From Pleurotus djamor (taxonomy: Eukaryota; Basidiomycota; Agaricomycetes; Agaricales; Pleurotaceae), in assembly GCA_029747585.1 (NCBI GenBank), contig JAPEVF010000019.1, positions 1 to 64,000 on the forward strand: a stretch of 64,000 bases of DNA, read 5' to 3'. The translations under genes and the position numbers were made by a program. Shown one piece after another: positions 1 to 11,184 of the stretch; the first letter of the stretch is position 1, and each line of letters starts with the position of its first letter. The notes beneath the pieces are model-generated. The model worked only from the letters and a program-made list of their open reading frames with translations, was not told the DNA's origin and did no database searches.

Positions 1-164
1 TCGTTCGACAAGTCGTCGTCGCCGATGTCGATGTCGACGTTCGTGCGGTCGTCGTCGTCCGAGTCGTCGAGCGCGAGCACGGCAGGCCGCGATCGTTTCA
101 AATTCATTAAAAACAACCGGGGGGANGGGGGGAAGAGAAAAGGTAAGTATAACGGCGTGGGAAA

Positions 165-400
165 CACATCATCATCATCACAACATCATGCTTGTGCCAC
201 CACCCTCATCACACATACCATCCTACTTTAACTTTATGTAAGTAACTTACGACCTACTATCATTGTTCACGTTCATTGTTCGTACGATCATGGGAGTCGG
301 GACGAAGCATACGCACTCTCGTGTCGCCCAAAATTCAAAATGTCCCTCGATCAGAAGCTTGCCTTGTTAAAGGGTGTAGTCCCGGATATGGAGATCAAGG
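165..400 (+). pseudogene. GH3 beta-glucosidase 5' relic, copy 1
   Basis: This stretch is a decayed copy of the sequence at about 2470-2655. It has the same His/ATC-rich intron tail, the same 'accatcctacttt' segment and then a damaged version of the exon that encodes the start of a GH3 beta-glucosidase catalytic domain. The splice acceptor of the better copy (TTGTAG before GATCATGG) reads CGTACG here, a short deletion removes part of the exon, and the frame is lost. No later GH3 exons follow. Seen directly: the repeat and the lost acceptor. Inferred: non-functional remnant of a tandem duplication, or an assembly duplicate. Confidence 0.6.
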
Positions 401-419
401 ATGCGCAGGGGAGGTGGAA

Positions 420-2340
420 CTAGAGACATGCACGGAGGGCGCCCGTTGATGATCGATGAGCACTGAGCAGACGCTGCAGCCAATGCGGAGAGTTAGTAAG
501 GCTGGGTTGGAGAGTTCGGCGTATGGAGGTGGGGGGTTGTGAGTATCTTATGTGTAGTGGCGGTTGAGTGGGGAGTTGAGTAGGGAGGAGGGTGTTGTGT
601 GTTGAGGAGGTGCTTTTTTTGCGATTTACTTTTTGCGTGGTTTTTTTTTTATCTTGGTCTTTCCCGCNTCATTTACCCTCTACTTATATATCCCTCATCT
701 CATATCCCCTCATATCCACGCATATATCATTTATATATCTACGGAGGCGAAGAATTGATACGTTGAAGCTTGGAGTATCTATCTCGTTCGTCTCATCCAT
801 TGACTCTTCGTCTGGTGCACCTCGTCTATCTCTTGTGCACTACATAAGTACATCGAAGCAAAAGTTCAAGTTCGTAAGGTAGTAAGGTGGTATGGTGGAT
901 CTCTTTCTCTGTGTCGACGTGGTTTCTGAGTCTCGTCCAAATGTTCCTCTTCATCCTCCTCGTATGCTACTTAGTAGAAGATACAACCTCTCAAGATCTC
1001 GCTCGCGCTTGGCTTCCGTGGCGTTACTTCCTCTTTCGCCTTCCTTGTCCCTGTCCCTGCTCCTCCTGCTCCTTTTCCCTTCCAACTTCCCGAGATTCCA
1101 TTCCAATGGCCTTCTCACTCAGACTCTCAGCACTAGCACATCGTAGTACTTACGCCCAATCCGGCGCCGTACATATGTCGTTCCAGTTGACTCACCAGTG
1201 GCACCGAATTTTCCGCATTCCCATCAATTGCTACACAGTTACACTTGAAGCTCGAAGCTTGATGGGATTTCTCCGAGGCTTTTCTCATGGACACACTCCC
1301 CCAAATCCAATCTCGTCCTGACATCTCTCTTCTAAAGTTCCAATGATCTCCCTCATGAATCTGATGCATGATGATAAGTTGTGCCCATGCGTCCACGCCA
1401 ACTTCCAAGCCCACACGCTCTCCATTCTTCCCGTCCTTCTTCAAGTTCTTGCATCATGCTTCTCAGGCTCCCATCTACAGTCTACTATTGCATACTCTAC
1501 TATACGGTACTCAAAGTGCATAGGAAATCCCGACGGAACCNAAAAAAAAAATGAAAGAAGCTACAGCTACATCGCCTGGTTCAGTACTTTCTTGGGTTCC
1601 TCACGCGCACGCGCACCTATCTTCCTTCTCCTTCTCCTTCCACACTTCCACTTCCACGACACTCTCATCCTGATTCTGGCATTGATCATTGATCCCAGAG
1701 CTCCACCTAATAGGCTCGTTAGGCTTATGAGACACCTCCCACCTCTCTCTTTCGCTTTTCGCTTTCCATGACGCCACCGTCTCATAACATAACCGAACCA
1801 GGCTTCTTCTTCAAAGTTCTCGTCGCTTCAATTGTCGCTTGTCGGCGTAACTCCCTACTGCTCCGGGTGGATGCTTCAAATTGATGCCTGATGCTTGATG
1901 CTTCTCTGTCCGTTTCCTTTCTTTTCTTTTCGCATGCACCTCGCGCAACGCGTACAGTCTCAAGTCTCACATGCTCACTTCCACACATGCGTAACACGTC
2001 TGACGTCTGCCTCTAAGGACCTAATAGTAAGGTTACGCGAACGCTTCTTCCCAGCTTCCAGCTTGAGGGTCGTTGACGCATAGGAACAGCGAACAAGCCA
2101 CAATGCATAATGCATAAAGTACGGTTATGTCATCGCGTGCCCTCGTGCGTCTTCCCCTCCCCTCCCCTCCCTCCCCTTCAGACTCAGTTCTCAGTACTCG
2201 GTTCTCTCAATTCTCTCTCCCCTCCCTTCCTCCCTCCNCTCCTGCTGTTCAAGTTCATCCTCATTCTCATTACGACTTGATCGTCCTTGTCATCGCTACC
2301 CTCGACGCGTATAGCGGTTCGTGTCGTGAAGCTTGAAGAA
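420..2340. other. No supported gene
   Basis: Pyrimidine-rich on the plus strand with long CT and TC runs and single N bases at 667, 1541 and 2238. I found no spliced reading frame with recognisable protein content on either strand. It could be promoter or UTR sequence of the flanking fragments, or unannotatable repeat. Confidence 0.5.
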
Positions 2341-2342
2341 GG

Positions 2343-2660
2343 ATGGGTACCAAATCCACGCTATCCATCTGCACATCGACCTCGCTCGTCTTTTACATAC
2401 TCTCGCTCTCCTCAGTAGCGATCAACGTATCCGCCTTTGTCGAACGTACGTCCCCATCACCACCACCACCACTACCACCACTACCACCATCATCATCATC
2501 ACCCTCATTATATATACCATCCTACTTTCACTTACGAGTTACTATCATTGTTCATTGTTGTAGGATCATGGGACGAAGCATACGCACTCTCAACCGCTCG
2601 TGTCGCCCAAATGACACTCGATCAGAAGATTGGCTTGTTAACGGGTGTAGGGCAGTTTAA
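2343..2660 (+). pseudogene. GH3 beta-glucosidase 5' fragment, copy 2
   Basis: Exon 1 (from ATG at 2343) encodes a hydrophobic signal-peptide-like segment ending near SVAINVSAFVE. An intron of roughly 120 nt with a CAC/ATC microsatellite follows. Exon 2 (ends about 2663) reads SWDEAYALSTARVAQMTLDQ and then KIGLLTGVGQFN, the typical N-terminal block of fungal glycoside hydrolase family 3 beta-glucosidases, secreted enzymes that cut cellobiose and other beta-glucosides. A donor-like GTACGTCC follows, but none of the remaining GH3 protein (usually more than 700 residues) is present. The next coding sequence belongs to a Zn2Cys6 regulator. Only the start of the gene survives here, so it cannot make an enzyme. 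A truncated duplication and an assembly artefact are both possible. Confidence 0.7.
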
Positions 2661-5339
2661 CAGTACGTCCTTCCTCCTCCTCCTCCCGGCATCCCGCCGT
2701 CTATACACCCCGCTGAGCCTCTCGCGCCGTACACGTATCCGGCTCCGCCCCATTTCGCGCCCCATCCCTCTTCTTCCTCAACCACCACCATCTCCTCCGT
2801 CGCGCCAGGTCCTCCCCCTCCTCCTCCCCCGCTTCCTCAACATTTCCATCACCAATCGTCGCCGCTGATACGCGAAAGAGAAAGAGAACGCGACCGTGAC
2901 CGCGACGCAGATGTGTATCCAATGGCTGAAAGTGAGATTGAGGACACAGAACAACCGCCAAAGAAGAAACGGCGGCGTCAGGCACTCAGTTGTACCGGTA
3001 CGTCCGTTTTTGCCGAGGCTTTCCACGTTGTTTGATTTGACGTGCTCGCTGTTTGGCCTCACTATATGCGCTATCGATTTACTTGATGTTCTGCCACCAC
3101 CAACCCAACATCTACGGCCCTGACATCCCCAAACGCTCCGGCCCACGCTTCCATCTTTGACTGTTCCATCAACCGCTCCAATGGGTCCAATGAATGTATT
3201 CTGGGTCTTGTGATGTCGTTACACACGTCACACGCTGTTCGACGTACTCATTCATTCGCCCCGTCGGTGTAGAGTGTAAAAGGAGAAAGATAAAGTGCGA
3301 CAGGTTCGGAATTTCCATATCCACCCACTCCCGTCTACTTGCTCACCTGTTTCCTCCCTTTGCCACCTTTGCGCGTCGCGTCTTTGCTTGACAACTCGCA
3401 TCAAACGCCTCTATCGGTTTCAATCTCCCCGCTTCCCTTTCGCCTGTCGTCCCTATTTCGCGTACCTGGTCTCCACACACGCACGCTTTTGGGGAAATTC
3501 GCTACATTTTCTTCGGACTTATCGCGCTTTCTGCTTGGTCTTTGTTTGACGCTTCCCTTCTTGTGGCGTTTTAGAACTCAACCATGCGGCCCCTGTTCTC
3601 GGAGAGGGGAACACGCCAAATGCCATTGGCACGTTGTTGAACCAGTGTACGTGAACTTGTACCCACTTCACCCCGTCATGAACTCACTTCATCTATCTTC
3701 CCTGTCTCATCTCCCCTTCATCTCCTTTTTCACTTATCCGTTAATTCATTACTTCCTGGTTATCATCAAATCCACTCCCATTCCATCCTGAATTCTTGTC
3801 TCCATTTGTCGTTTACTGCCGTCACCATTCACGGCGCTTTTTGCCATAACATGCCGCTCGTTCCATCTCACATACTTCGCTAACATAAATTGTTCACTTC
3901 TATCTTTCATTCTTCCTTGACTTATTGATTCATCCCTCGAAAATTCACGTCTTCTCTTTGACAACTCTCCGCCACCATCACTTCCTATCCGCGCATTCAC
4001 CCTCCTATCTCCATCCACGATCAATTTTTTTGATTGATTTACTCACTATTTTTGCCCTTTGCGCTTTTTCTGGGCTTCTAGCGAGAAATACGTAACGCGC
4101 GCCGAGTATGATGAGCTCAAGGCACGGTTCGACCAGTTAGAGGCCATGATACTCCGCAATGCCCCACCAGGTATGGTCCCGCCGCCAATGCTGCCTCATC
4201 CTGGCCAGTCCTCGTCATCAGCTCCAGGTAAGCATACCTTCCTTTCCTGTCTCGCCATACCCTCCCTTCCATCGCATTATGCATAATGTCCTTATCTGAA
4301 GCAAACACCTTAGGCTGATTTTTTTCCTTAATTTTTTGGGTTCTCTTTGGGAAATAGGCACGGCGGTATCCCTGTATCATGTCGGTATACACCCATCTCC
4401 ACCTGGAGACGGCAGTCCTGCTACAGCTATTCCGACACACATGATATTTCCACATGCACCTCCGCCACCGCAACATTCACCTCAACAACCCCAACATGGC
4501 CTTGGACCATCGTCATCCTATGTTCCATCTGCTTCGAACCCTCATCATTCGGTTCCCCCATTGCCACACTTCGATCAAGGGCATACTCCGCAGGCGACCT
4601 CAGTTCCTGTTCGTTACGATCTCCACGCTCCTCAACACCATCTCATCCCACAGCACCATCAGCGCCATCACACACCACCGTACGAGAGTACATCCCCATC
4701 GTTAGCTCATCTGTACACCTCACCAAGGTTGAGCGGTGGTGATCCTGGCCTTGGGGCAGCTTCCTCGGGACAGGGTATGCGTCTACCTTCTCCAGGGGAC
4801 ACAAGATCGCCTCCCCTTGGTTCATCTATCCATGCGTCTGGAATGGCGATGATGGCGCCCGCCTCTCCGTCGTCGACGCCTGGTGTAGGGTCAACGGGCG
4901 TAGCTTCGAGTACAGGGTCGATGACATTACCAACGAAGAAGTCGCCCTTATCCCTGGCAGCGATTACGTCGCCTACTCTTACCTCACCGCGGCCAAAAAA
5001 CTCATACGCGCAGATGCTCAAGCTGGGCGAGCGTCTGCGCCTGGTGGGAGTTTGGCCCAGCGGGGTGAAAGAGGGCCCAGTAGCAGTAATAGCGGCGGCG
5101 GCGGTAATGGTCATGGTCATGGTCATGGCTTTGGTCATGGGATGGGTGGTTCAGAAGGTCGACGACCTGGTAGTGGGACGTCGAGCTCACCGAAATTCCT
5201 CTTTGCTGGCGAACCGTCGTCTTCAAGTCACTCGTCGCCGACTCTCCTGGGAGGATCAGGGTCAGGACTCTCTAGGCGACCCGCAGACTCAGCGTCATCA
5301 CCGACCATGCTACCAGAGCCGAGGTCTGATAGACGGTAG
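2661..5339 (+). CDS. Zn2Cys6 fungal transcription factor (frame break near 5040)
   Basis: Nuclear DNA-binding regulator. Five exons: about 2661-2997, 3273-3303, 3575-3646, 4082-4227, 4358-5339. Exon 1 is Pro/His-rich with an RERERER stretch, then MAESEIEDTEQ and a basic KKKRRR run. Exons 1-3 join to a full binuclear zinc cluster, C-x2-C-x6-C-x5-C-x2-C-x8-C, with CKRRKIKCDR and PCGPCSRRGEHAKC. Exon 4 encodes a coiled-coil linker (EKYVTRAEYDELKARFDQLE), the usual dimerisation element after the cluster. Exon 5 is Pro/Ser/His-rich and carries SPLSLAAITSP and AQMLKLGERLR. At about 5040 the good frame changes: the continuation (GGSLAQRGERGPSSS, a Gly-His repeat, stop at 5337) lies in another frame, fitting one lost base or a real mutation. 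The start is uncertain. No Met precedes in frame, an acceptor-like TTTAACAG sits at 2656-2663, and the first Met is at 2922. Target genes are not visible. Confidence 0.8.
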
Positions 5340-7408
5340 TCTAGCAGGGTTTCTTCTGTGTAGATCATACATTCTGCTCGAGGGCGAGCAAGGGCATCAG
5401 GAGTGCGGACAACGGCTTTCCGTCCTTTCCTCTCTGGCTCTCAAGGCAACCGCTCAATCATTTCTTGGTCAGCGACTATCCCCAACTTTCCTCCACACAT
5501 CTACAATTTAGGGAAAATCTATTCGATGAACTATTTCTATTCGCCATCCATCGTTTCGTCCTTCAACATGTTCCTCAAGTCACGTATCATTGTCTTTTAC
5601 TATCGATGGCATCGCACCATCCCATATTATCTATCAGCATCCTATGCGCGCTCTTTCGATCATCTGCTATCCCTTCGCTCCCATGTTTGGCGTTTTTGGT
5701 CCAGGCAGCTCTCAGTTTGCTCTGATCACTGATCCTTTGCCGTCCTATCTCATTTTCAAGGCACATGCACATGCAATTCGCACATTCATTCATCCACCTC
5801 GCGCAACCATGGCCCGATTTTCCGACCTTGTCGACGAACCGATATGTCCGGCTCGTTCATGGGTCAAGGTTTCCTGCCTCGTACGGTCTATGTAACCTAT
5901 AAGCTCTATATTCGTCATCGGTATCAACATTACACTTGACACTCCGCCGATGAAACTTAATCCAGTCGTGGACCCGTCGTTTGGGTATTATCTCCCTCGC
6001 TGTCTGTCATCTCCTGTTTATGGATGAGAAGTATTGGTGCGGTCCTCGGTGCGATGTGCATTGTCGAACGTGCCATCTCTGTTGCGCGCGATACCAAGCA
6101 TGCAATCAATATTCGGGCCGTTGGACCATGCTCTTCATGCTCCCCACCCTTCATTCATGTCGATGTTACCCAGATGGAATCCATTCTGGAAGGATACATC
6201 TGATGAAGCATCGCCCACTCTTGCAGTGAGGGTCGTCGTGATAGTCGGCTCGATGATAGTTGATCATCATGGTTATGATGTCGCTCTTTGAACTATTAAT
6301 CTCCGTATCAATCGCGTCGGACTCGGGAGGCTGCTGGCGCTAGGTCAGCTGCCTTGCGCGCGTTGGTCATGAAGATTTAGGCGAACATCATTCTTTGGGC
6401 GTTCATTCCCCCTCGTTGATGTCCTCACTACCGCTCTTCTGTATGCTTTTTTCGTGTCGTCCGCGCTTTTTCTGGCGCCTTCTTTTCATTTTACACTTAT
6501 GCCTTTTCGTTTAATCCCTCTTTGTGCCAGCGACTTTTATGATACCTTTTCCTCTACGCCGCTGCTTGTCCACCTTTACCTCATTCTAATCCGGTGGCGT
6601 GCTTGTCATCATCCCCCCTCTCTATCATACCGTACCTCATCCTTTTTCCCTTCTGATATGACCAGTCATGATTTCTTGTCTTCTGTTGGCCGCTCAAACG
6701 AGAATGTTTTTCCCGTTTCAATCCTGTATATACCTATACTCGTATATTCTCGTTAAAGCAGACTCTTTGTAGCCCTTTTTGTTCGACGTATATTTATGGT
6801 ATCTATTTATCAGACTGTCCCAGAACTTAATACCCCCTTCCCCCATCAATCTGTCACTTGCTCTGGTATCTTTGGTCGTTTGAACGGCTGGATAGTANTT
6901 TTTACCTCCACCATCGTCACCATCCTAGAGTTATTGGCGCTACTGGTAACCTACGACGCCCTTGGTAACTTGACCACGTACATACGTATGTCGGTGATAT
7001 ATGTCGGGAAGCATGTAATGTATACATGAGTTCTGAATATGGAACCATGAACAATCGGATCGCTTTGAAACATTCACAGAAGCTCACACGTCCCTTCAAA
7101 AGCTATAATTTTAGCAAGAGGTATGTGAAAGAAAAGAAGCTCAAGACATAGTATGCTAATAATGTAACGACTTGTCGAACCGTGTTTCTGGTGCGAGTGT
7201 TCCCGCGAAAGCCAAGGCGCAACGAGGTTCTATAATCTACTCGACGTCTATGATAAGGTTATATGAACCATGCGCCTTGGGGGTATGTACAAACTCTGCC
7301 ACCATAGCCAAAGTCAGTGAATCTGGAAATCGGAGCAAGAAAGGTATACGGGGCACACGCACCGCCCAGGTGGATATTTAGAGTTGACTGAGAGAAGGAA
7401 CAGAACCG
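5340..7408. other. Intergenic, no supported gene
   Basis: About 2 kb between the transcription factor and a minus-strand gene. It includes pyrimidine-rich stretches (about 6440-6680) and an N at 6898. Short open frames exist but none shows a recognisable domain or convincing splice structure. It probably holds the 3' UTRs of the two flanking convergent genes. Confidence 0.5.
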
Positions 7409-8892
7409 CTACTTCCGGGCCGCGATCTGTTCCTTCATCCGGGTTCGTTCGAGTTCGCTCTTGTGCTTCGCCAGCCTCGCCAATCGATCTGCCTCAGCCG
7501 CCTCTTTCCCTGCCTTCTCGGCCTCGCGGCGATTAGCGTTCTGGCGTTGACGTTTCGTCATCGTTTCTGGTGATTTGGCCGGAGTGGTTGCCGAGACTGA
7601 CGAGTCTGCTTGTGGTTGACGTTCTGAGGTTTTTAGAGCGGTGCAATCAGTACTCAGTACATTAGGATAAATTGATACGAATGAGGGGGAAGAAATAGAA
7701 ATTGAGGGTGAGGAACTGACTTGGTCGACTGCGCCTGACAACGCCCCATCCGTCATCTTCTCCATCAGCGTCGTTTTCACCAGGCCCACTGGCGTCAACG
7801 TCTTCATAGTCACCCCAAGAGAAGCCTGATGCCGGCTTCTCATCGGGTCGTGGTTGGACGCGCATGACACGCGCAACGGTAGGGTAGTCAGGTGTTTCGG
7901 TCATGCTGTGAATAAAAGCGATCAATCAATACGAAGCCAAAAAAAGGTAGAAACATGACCCACTCATCAACGCCCGTCTTTCTTGGCTTGGGCAGTAACT
8001 TTTCAGCCAGTGTCTTACGATTCTCACTTGGGCGTTCGCGCGCAATGCTAGCCAAGAATGGCACACCTTCATCTTCCTCCTCTTCACCAATCTCTCCGCC
8101 GACCCCGAGTTCCATTCCACGCTCGGCGATTGGAGATGAGGTTCCTGTTGTTGTGACTGAAGTGGCACCTGCATCGCTGGTGACAGGGTACGTTTCGCCG
8201 GTTGTTATTATGGAAGCTGGCTGGGGGTTTTCAGGATTGCGCCGTTTCCCTCGGCGCGTTTCGACGCGTGTCCATGAACTGTCCGTCTCAATGGACGTCG
8301 TAGACTGTTTATGCGGTCGGCTGAGCGGCGGAGAAGGACGAGGTTGTGAAACAGGCGTTCTGGACTGATGGAGTCCCAGTGCCTTCATTCCTGACCCTCC
8401 TCCATCTTCATCCTCAGAGGAATCGACCGAGCGGTTTTCGGAAGACGGTGAAACGCCTCCAGGCACGGCGGAATCATTATTATTACTTGTCGCGGTGAGA
8501 GTTGGTTTAGCCTTGCCCTTCTTGCTCTTCTTCTTGTTCTTCTTCGGCTTTGGTTCGCCCACCTCCGTCGTCGCAGGAGGCTTTGCTGCTATAGAGCCCG
8601 AATCAAACTGACCGGGTATAACCTCGGGGAAAGCCACGACATTGGGCTTCAAGGCGTCAACGGAACCAGACACTGTCCGTTCTGAACCACCTCCGCCAAC
8701 GCGTTTCTTCTTCTTCCCCTTCTTCCCCGACCCGCTGCCCTCAGCATCAGCAGAGGGCTTATCAGCCTCCGAAGTACCAGACCCGGGTTGAGCAGCACCC
8801 TTTGTCTGCAAATATCCAAAAGCAATGGCGCCAGCAACAGCGACGGTGGTGAAAGCAGCTTCGGGCGGGATGTAGCTCTGAGTAGCACCCAT
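7409..8892 (-). CDS. Membrane-anchored Lys/Ser-rich protein of unknown function
   Basis: Three exons on the minus strand: 8892-7964, 7905-7721 and 7623-7409, all GT..AG. The N-terminus has one hydrophobic stretch (TVAVAGAIAFGYL, about residues 15-28), likely a membrane anchor. A long low-complexity region with Lys clusters (GKKGKKKKR, KPKKNKKKSKKGK), Ser/Glu/Asp segments and a basic RRGKRRN patch follows. Exon 2 encodes SGFSWGDYEDVD and DGWGVVRRSRP. Exon 3 encodes a highly charged helical C-terminus (TKRQRQNANRREAEKAGKEA). The layout of one N-terminal anchor, a disordered basic middle and a charged helical tail is seen in some fungal ER or ribosome-associated proteins, but I do not recognise the family and assign no function. 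Joining the exons keeps one frame to a clean stop. Confidence 0.75.
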
Positions 8893-9399
8893 TTTTGCAG
8901 CGACGACGAGGAAGAAGAAAAGGTTCTCTTTTTTGTGGGAGTCCTAGACCAAGAAATTGGGAGCTGCGTAGCGTATTGAGCAGGAAAAGTGTGTGAACGG
9001 AATTAAACTTGGTTCAAGATGCCCTGTGACGTGGGGCCATGTGGCACAAGCCAGATAAGATAAGATGGAGCGCCCATAGATTGGCGCCGGGTCCCTTTGG
9101 CTCATTTTTTGCTCATTTTACTGGCTTCAACCTTGCTCAGTGTCAACCCTTTGCTCGAATCTCGAGCCATTGTCATCACTTGATTCAGGTTAGGGAAGAC
9201 GCAGCCCCAGTCATAATGAGTCGCAGTGAGGCTTTACGCGGAAATGCTCACGCTACAGCGCTGAGGCGTTGAGCGGACGAACACTCCTGCCGGACATATA
9301 AGTATTCGACGAGGACAGTACGCGAAAGTGGTATGTTGGCTGTCATTTTTCTCTTTGCTTTCTTCCACTACTCTCAGCCCTCCTAGTTCTCTGCGGTGA
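8893..9399. other. Divergent intergenic region
   Basis: About 0.5 kb between two divergently transcribed genes, so it should contain both promoters. CT-rich tracts precede the plus-strand start at 9400 (about 9340-9370). I see no clear TATA box or known operator. Confidence 0.5.
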
Positions 9400-10363
9400 A
9401 TGGACCCATTATCCATTGCGATTGCTGTAGTCGCCTTCGTTGGGCTCTGGGATAACTTCCTCGATGCTGTGCGCAAGGTAGGCTTTCCGCTTGTGAGCCA
9501 CCGATACTTGTGTAACCCGACCTTCATGGATAGGCTCGGAACGTCTCCATACGGGCCAGAGAGCTCTCTGGTGATGTCCTGGTCGATCTCACAACACTGA
9601 GAGACTTTTGCATCGCTCATCAAGATGAGTTGCGATACTCTCCGGAGCTGAAGCGGGCAATGGATCGCCTCCAGCGGTAAGTTTTCTTTCGTGATACGGC
9701 TCCGATATGATTGCCCTTCACTTACCTTCATCGATGTCAGTCAAATGACGCACACCTTGTCAGAATGCCAGCAACTTGCGCGTGATCGATCCCCGTTCGC
9801 GCGTTTCAAGCTCCTTGCGTTGTTCAAAGCTGACAAGACCGAAGATGCCATCTCCCGACTGAGAGATGAAATACGCTCGACCTTGTGTCGTTCTCATGTA
9901 AGCCTTCCTCCGTATTTGCGTTTTGTCATTGGACTATTTCTAAGTAATTTCTCTTTTGACTAGTTCTTCGTCGCCGCACGCAATGAGCTATCAATTACTA
10001 GGATGGAGAATCGTATAATTCTCCTCCAGTCCACAATCAACGACCAGATTCGTCGATACGATCATCTCTTATCTGAGGTGGTGACAACCTCGCAAGGACG
10101 TCGATCTACTCTCACTTATCCAGTACGCCTTCACTCCCCCGTCTTTTTTCAAACTTATCTACCTTGATACCTAGGCCTCCCAGGATTCAACGCAGACCCT
10201 CCAAACGGGCCATCAATCCTTTCAGCATCGCCCTGTCCTGCGAACGGGGAATGCTTTCCGCTTTTCTTCTCAGATTTATTCGTACTCACGCCTACAAAGC
10301 ATAATCAAATCGACTCATCGGCTTCCCTTCATCTTCTCCTTTTTTCGTATCTCGCTTGTATAA
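9400..10363 (+). CDS. Small helical protein with a STAND-N-terminal-like start
   Basis: Five exons, 9400-9477, 9534-9676, 9741-9897, 9964-10122 and 10175-10363, joined by GT..AG introns of 52-66 nt in a continuous frame of about 241 residues. The start MDPLSIAIAVVAFVGLWDNF is close to the MDPLS-hydrophobic helix that opens many fungal NACHT/STAND proteins (the fungal N-terminal, HeLo-like class). It is followed by amphipathic helices (RARELSGDVLVDLTTLRDF, ISRLRDEIRSTL, ENRIILLQSTINDQIRRYD) that look like a helical bundle. A short Ser/Arg-rich tail ends FIFSFFRISLV. No nucleotide-binding domain or repeats follow, so it would be a stand-alone N-terminal domain. Possible roles, by analogy only, are membrane targeting, signalling or cell-death execution, or a truncated remnant of a STAND receptor. 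The exon structure is firm; the family is an inference. Confidence 0.65.
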
Positions 10364-11184
10364 CTTTGAGAACAATGATGTCCTCCACGGAATCCATCAT
10401 TTGGTCAGGCAAAAATAATCATTCTTTACAAGTTGACTTATCAATGTCAGAACTCTGACCGTGCGAATGCTAAGTAGTGGTTCCGTGAAGGTTTTGAGAT
10501 GGCTTGTGTGTTTGGTTTATGCACTCTACATCCCATTTATCACCAAGTGTTTGTTCCTCTCGCCAATTCGTGGACATCAACTCCTCTCAGTCTGAGCGCA
10601 TGGAGATAAAACCACACTTCTGGAACGAGGTGAAAGTTATCCTAAATCCTGACGGAATCTTCCAAAATGGTGGTGAGAGCAGTCTAGCAAAAGACTATTC
10701 AAAACGACCAGGGAGGGACTTTGGAAGTACGGACACCACATAGGTCCTGTAGGATCCTTTTTTTCTTTGAATCCATATTTTACCTCCTTCACGGCCAGGC
10801 CGTATGTTGGAGGGATGTAGGATCCTTGACAAACGGCACCCCGTGTGCGCAGATCTTCCGAGGGGATCACTCCCAGGCAAGCTCACCGCTCACCTTCGTA
10901 CTTCATATAGACACAGTATTCTCAACCATCTTCATCAAGCAGAATCCCCGCTGGTAACCATCTCAGAAGCTCCTGAGCCAAGGATCCGCTCTCCCGCTCT
11001 CCCCATGGGTAGGCTGATCGCTCACAGGCATGGAAGCATTCCCATCTTCTATGTTCAAATTTGAACTGACCTATTTTTGCTAGCAGATCCCAGTGATATG
11101 GCCATTCCGTACACCGTCTTACTAAGAGGTCTGGTCCTCCATATAATCGCACTGGACCACTTGATATCAGTTTCGCGCTCCAAC
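10364..11184. other. Intergenic, no supported gene
   Basis: 0.8 kb between two plus-strand genes. It contains the 3' flank of the helical-protein gene and presumably the promoter of the dehydrogenase. The short open frames here lack introns, domains or coding bias. Confidence 0.45.

Noticed and set aside
2460..2515. CAC/ATC-rich tract as a His-rich protein
   Set aside because: It sits inside an intron of the GH3 fragment, between a clear donor and the TTGTAG acceptor.
5040..5059. 17-nt intron to repair the regulator frame
   Set aside because: Far below any plausible spliceosomal intron length; a base error or mutation is more likely.
7955..8368. 137-codon plus-strand open frame opposite the Lys/Ser-rich protein gene
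   Set aside because: It is an antisense shadow of a well-supported spliced gene and shows no domain.
9234..9731. 165-codon minus-strand frame across the helical-protein gene
   Set aside because: The spliced plus-strand gene explains the sequence with five consistent exons; this frame has no recognisable content.
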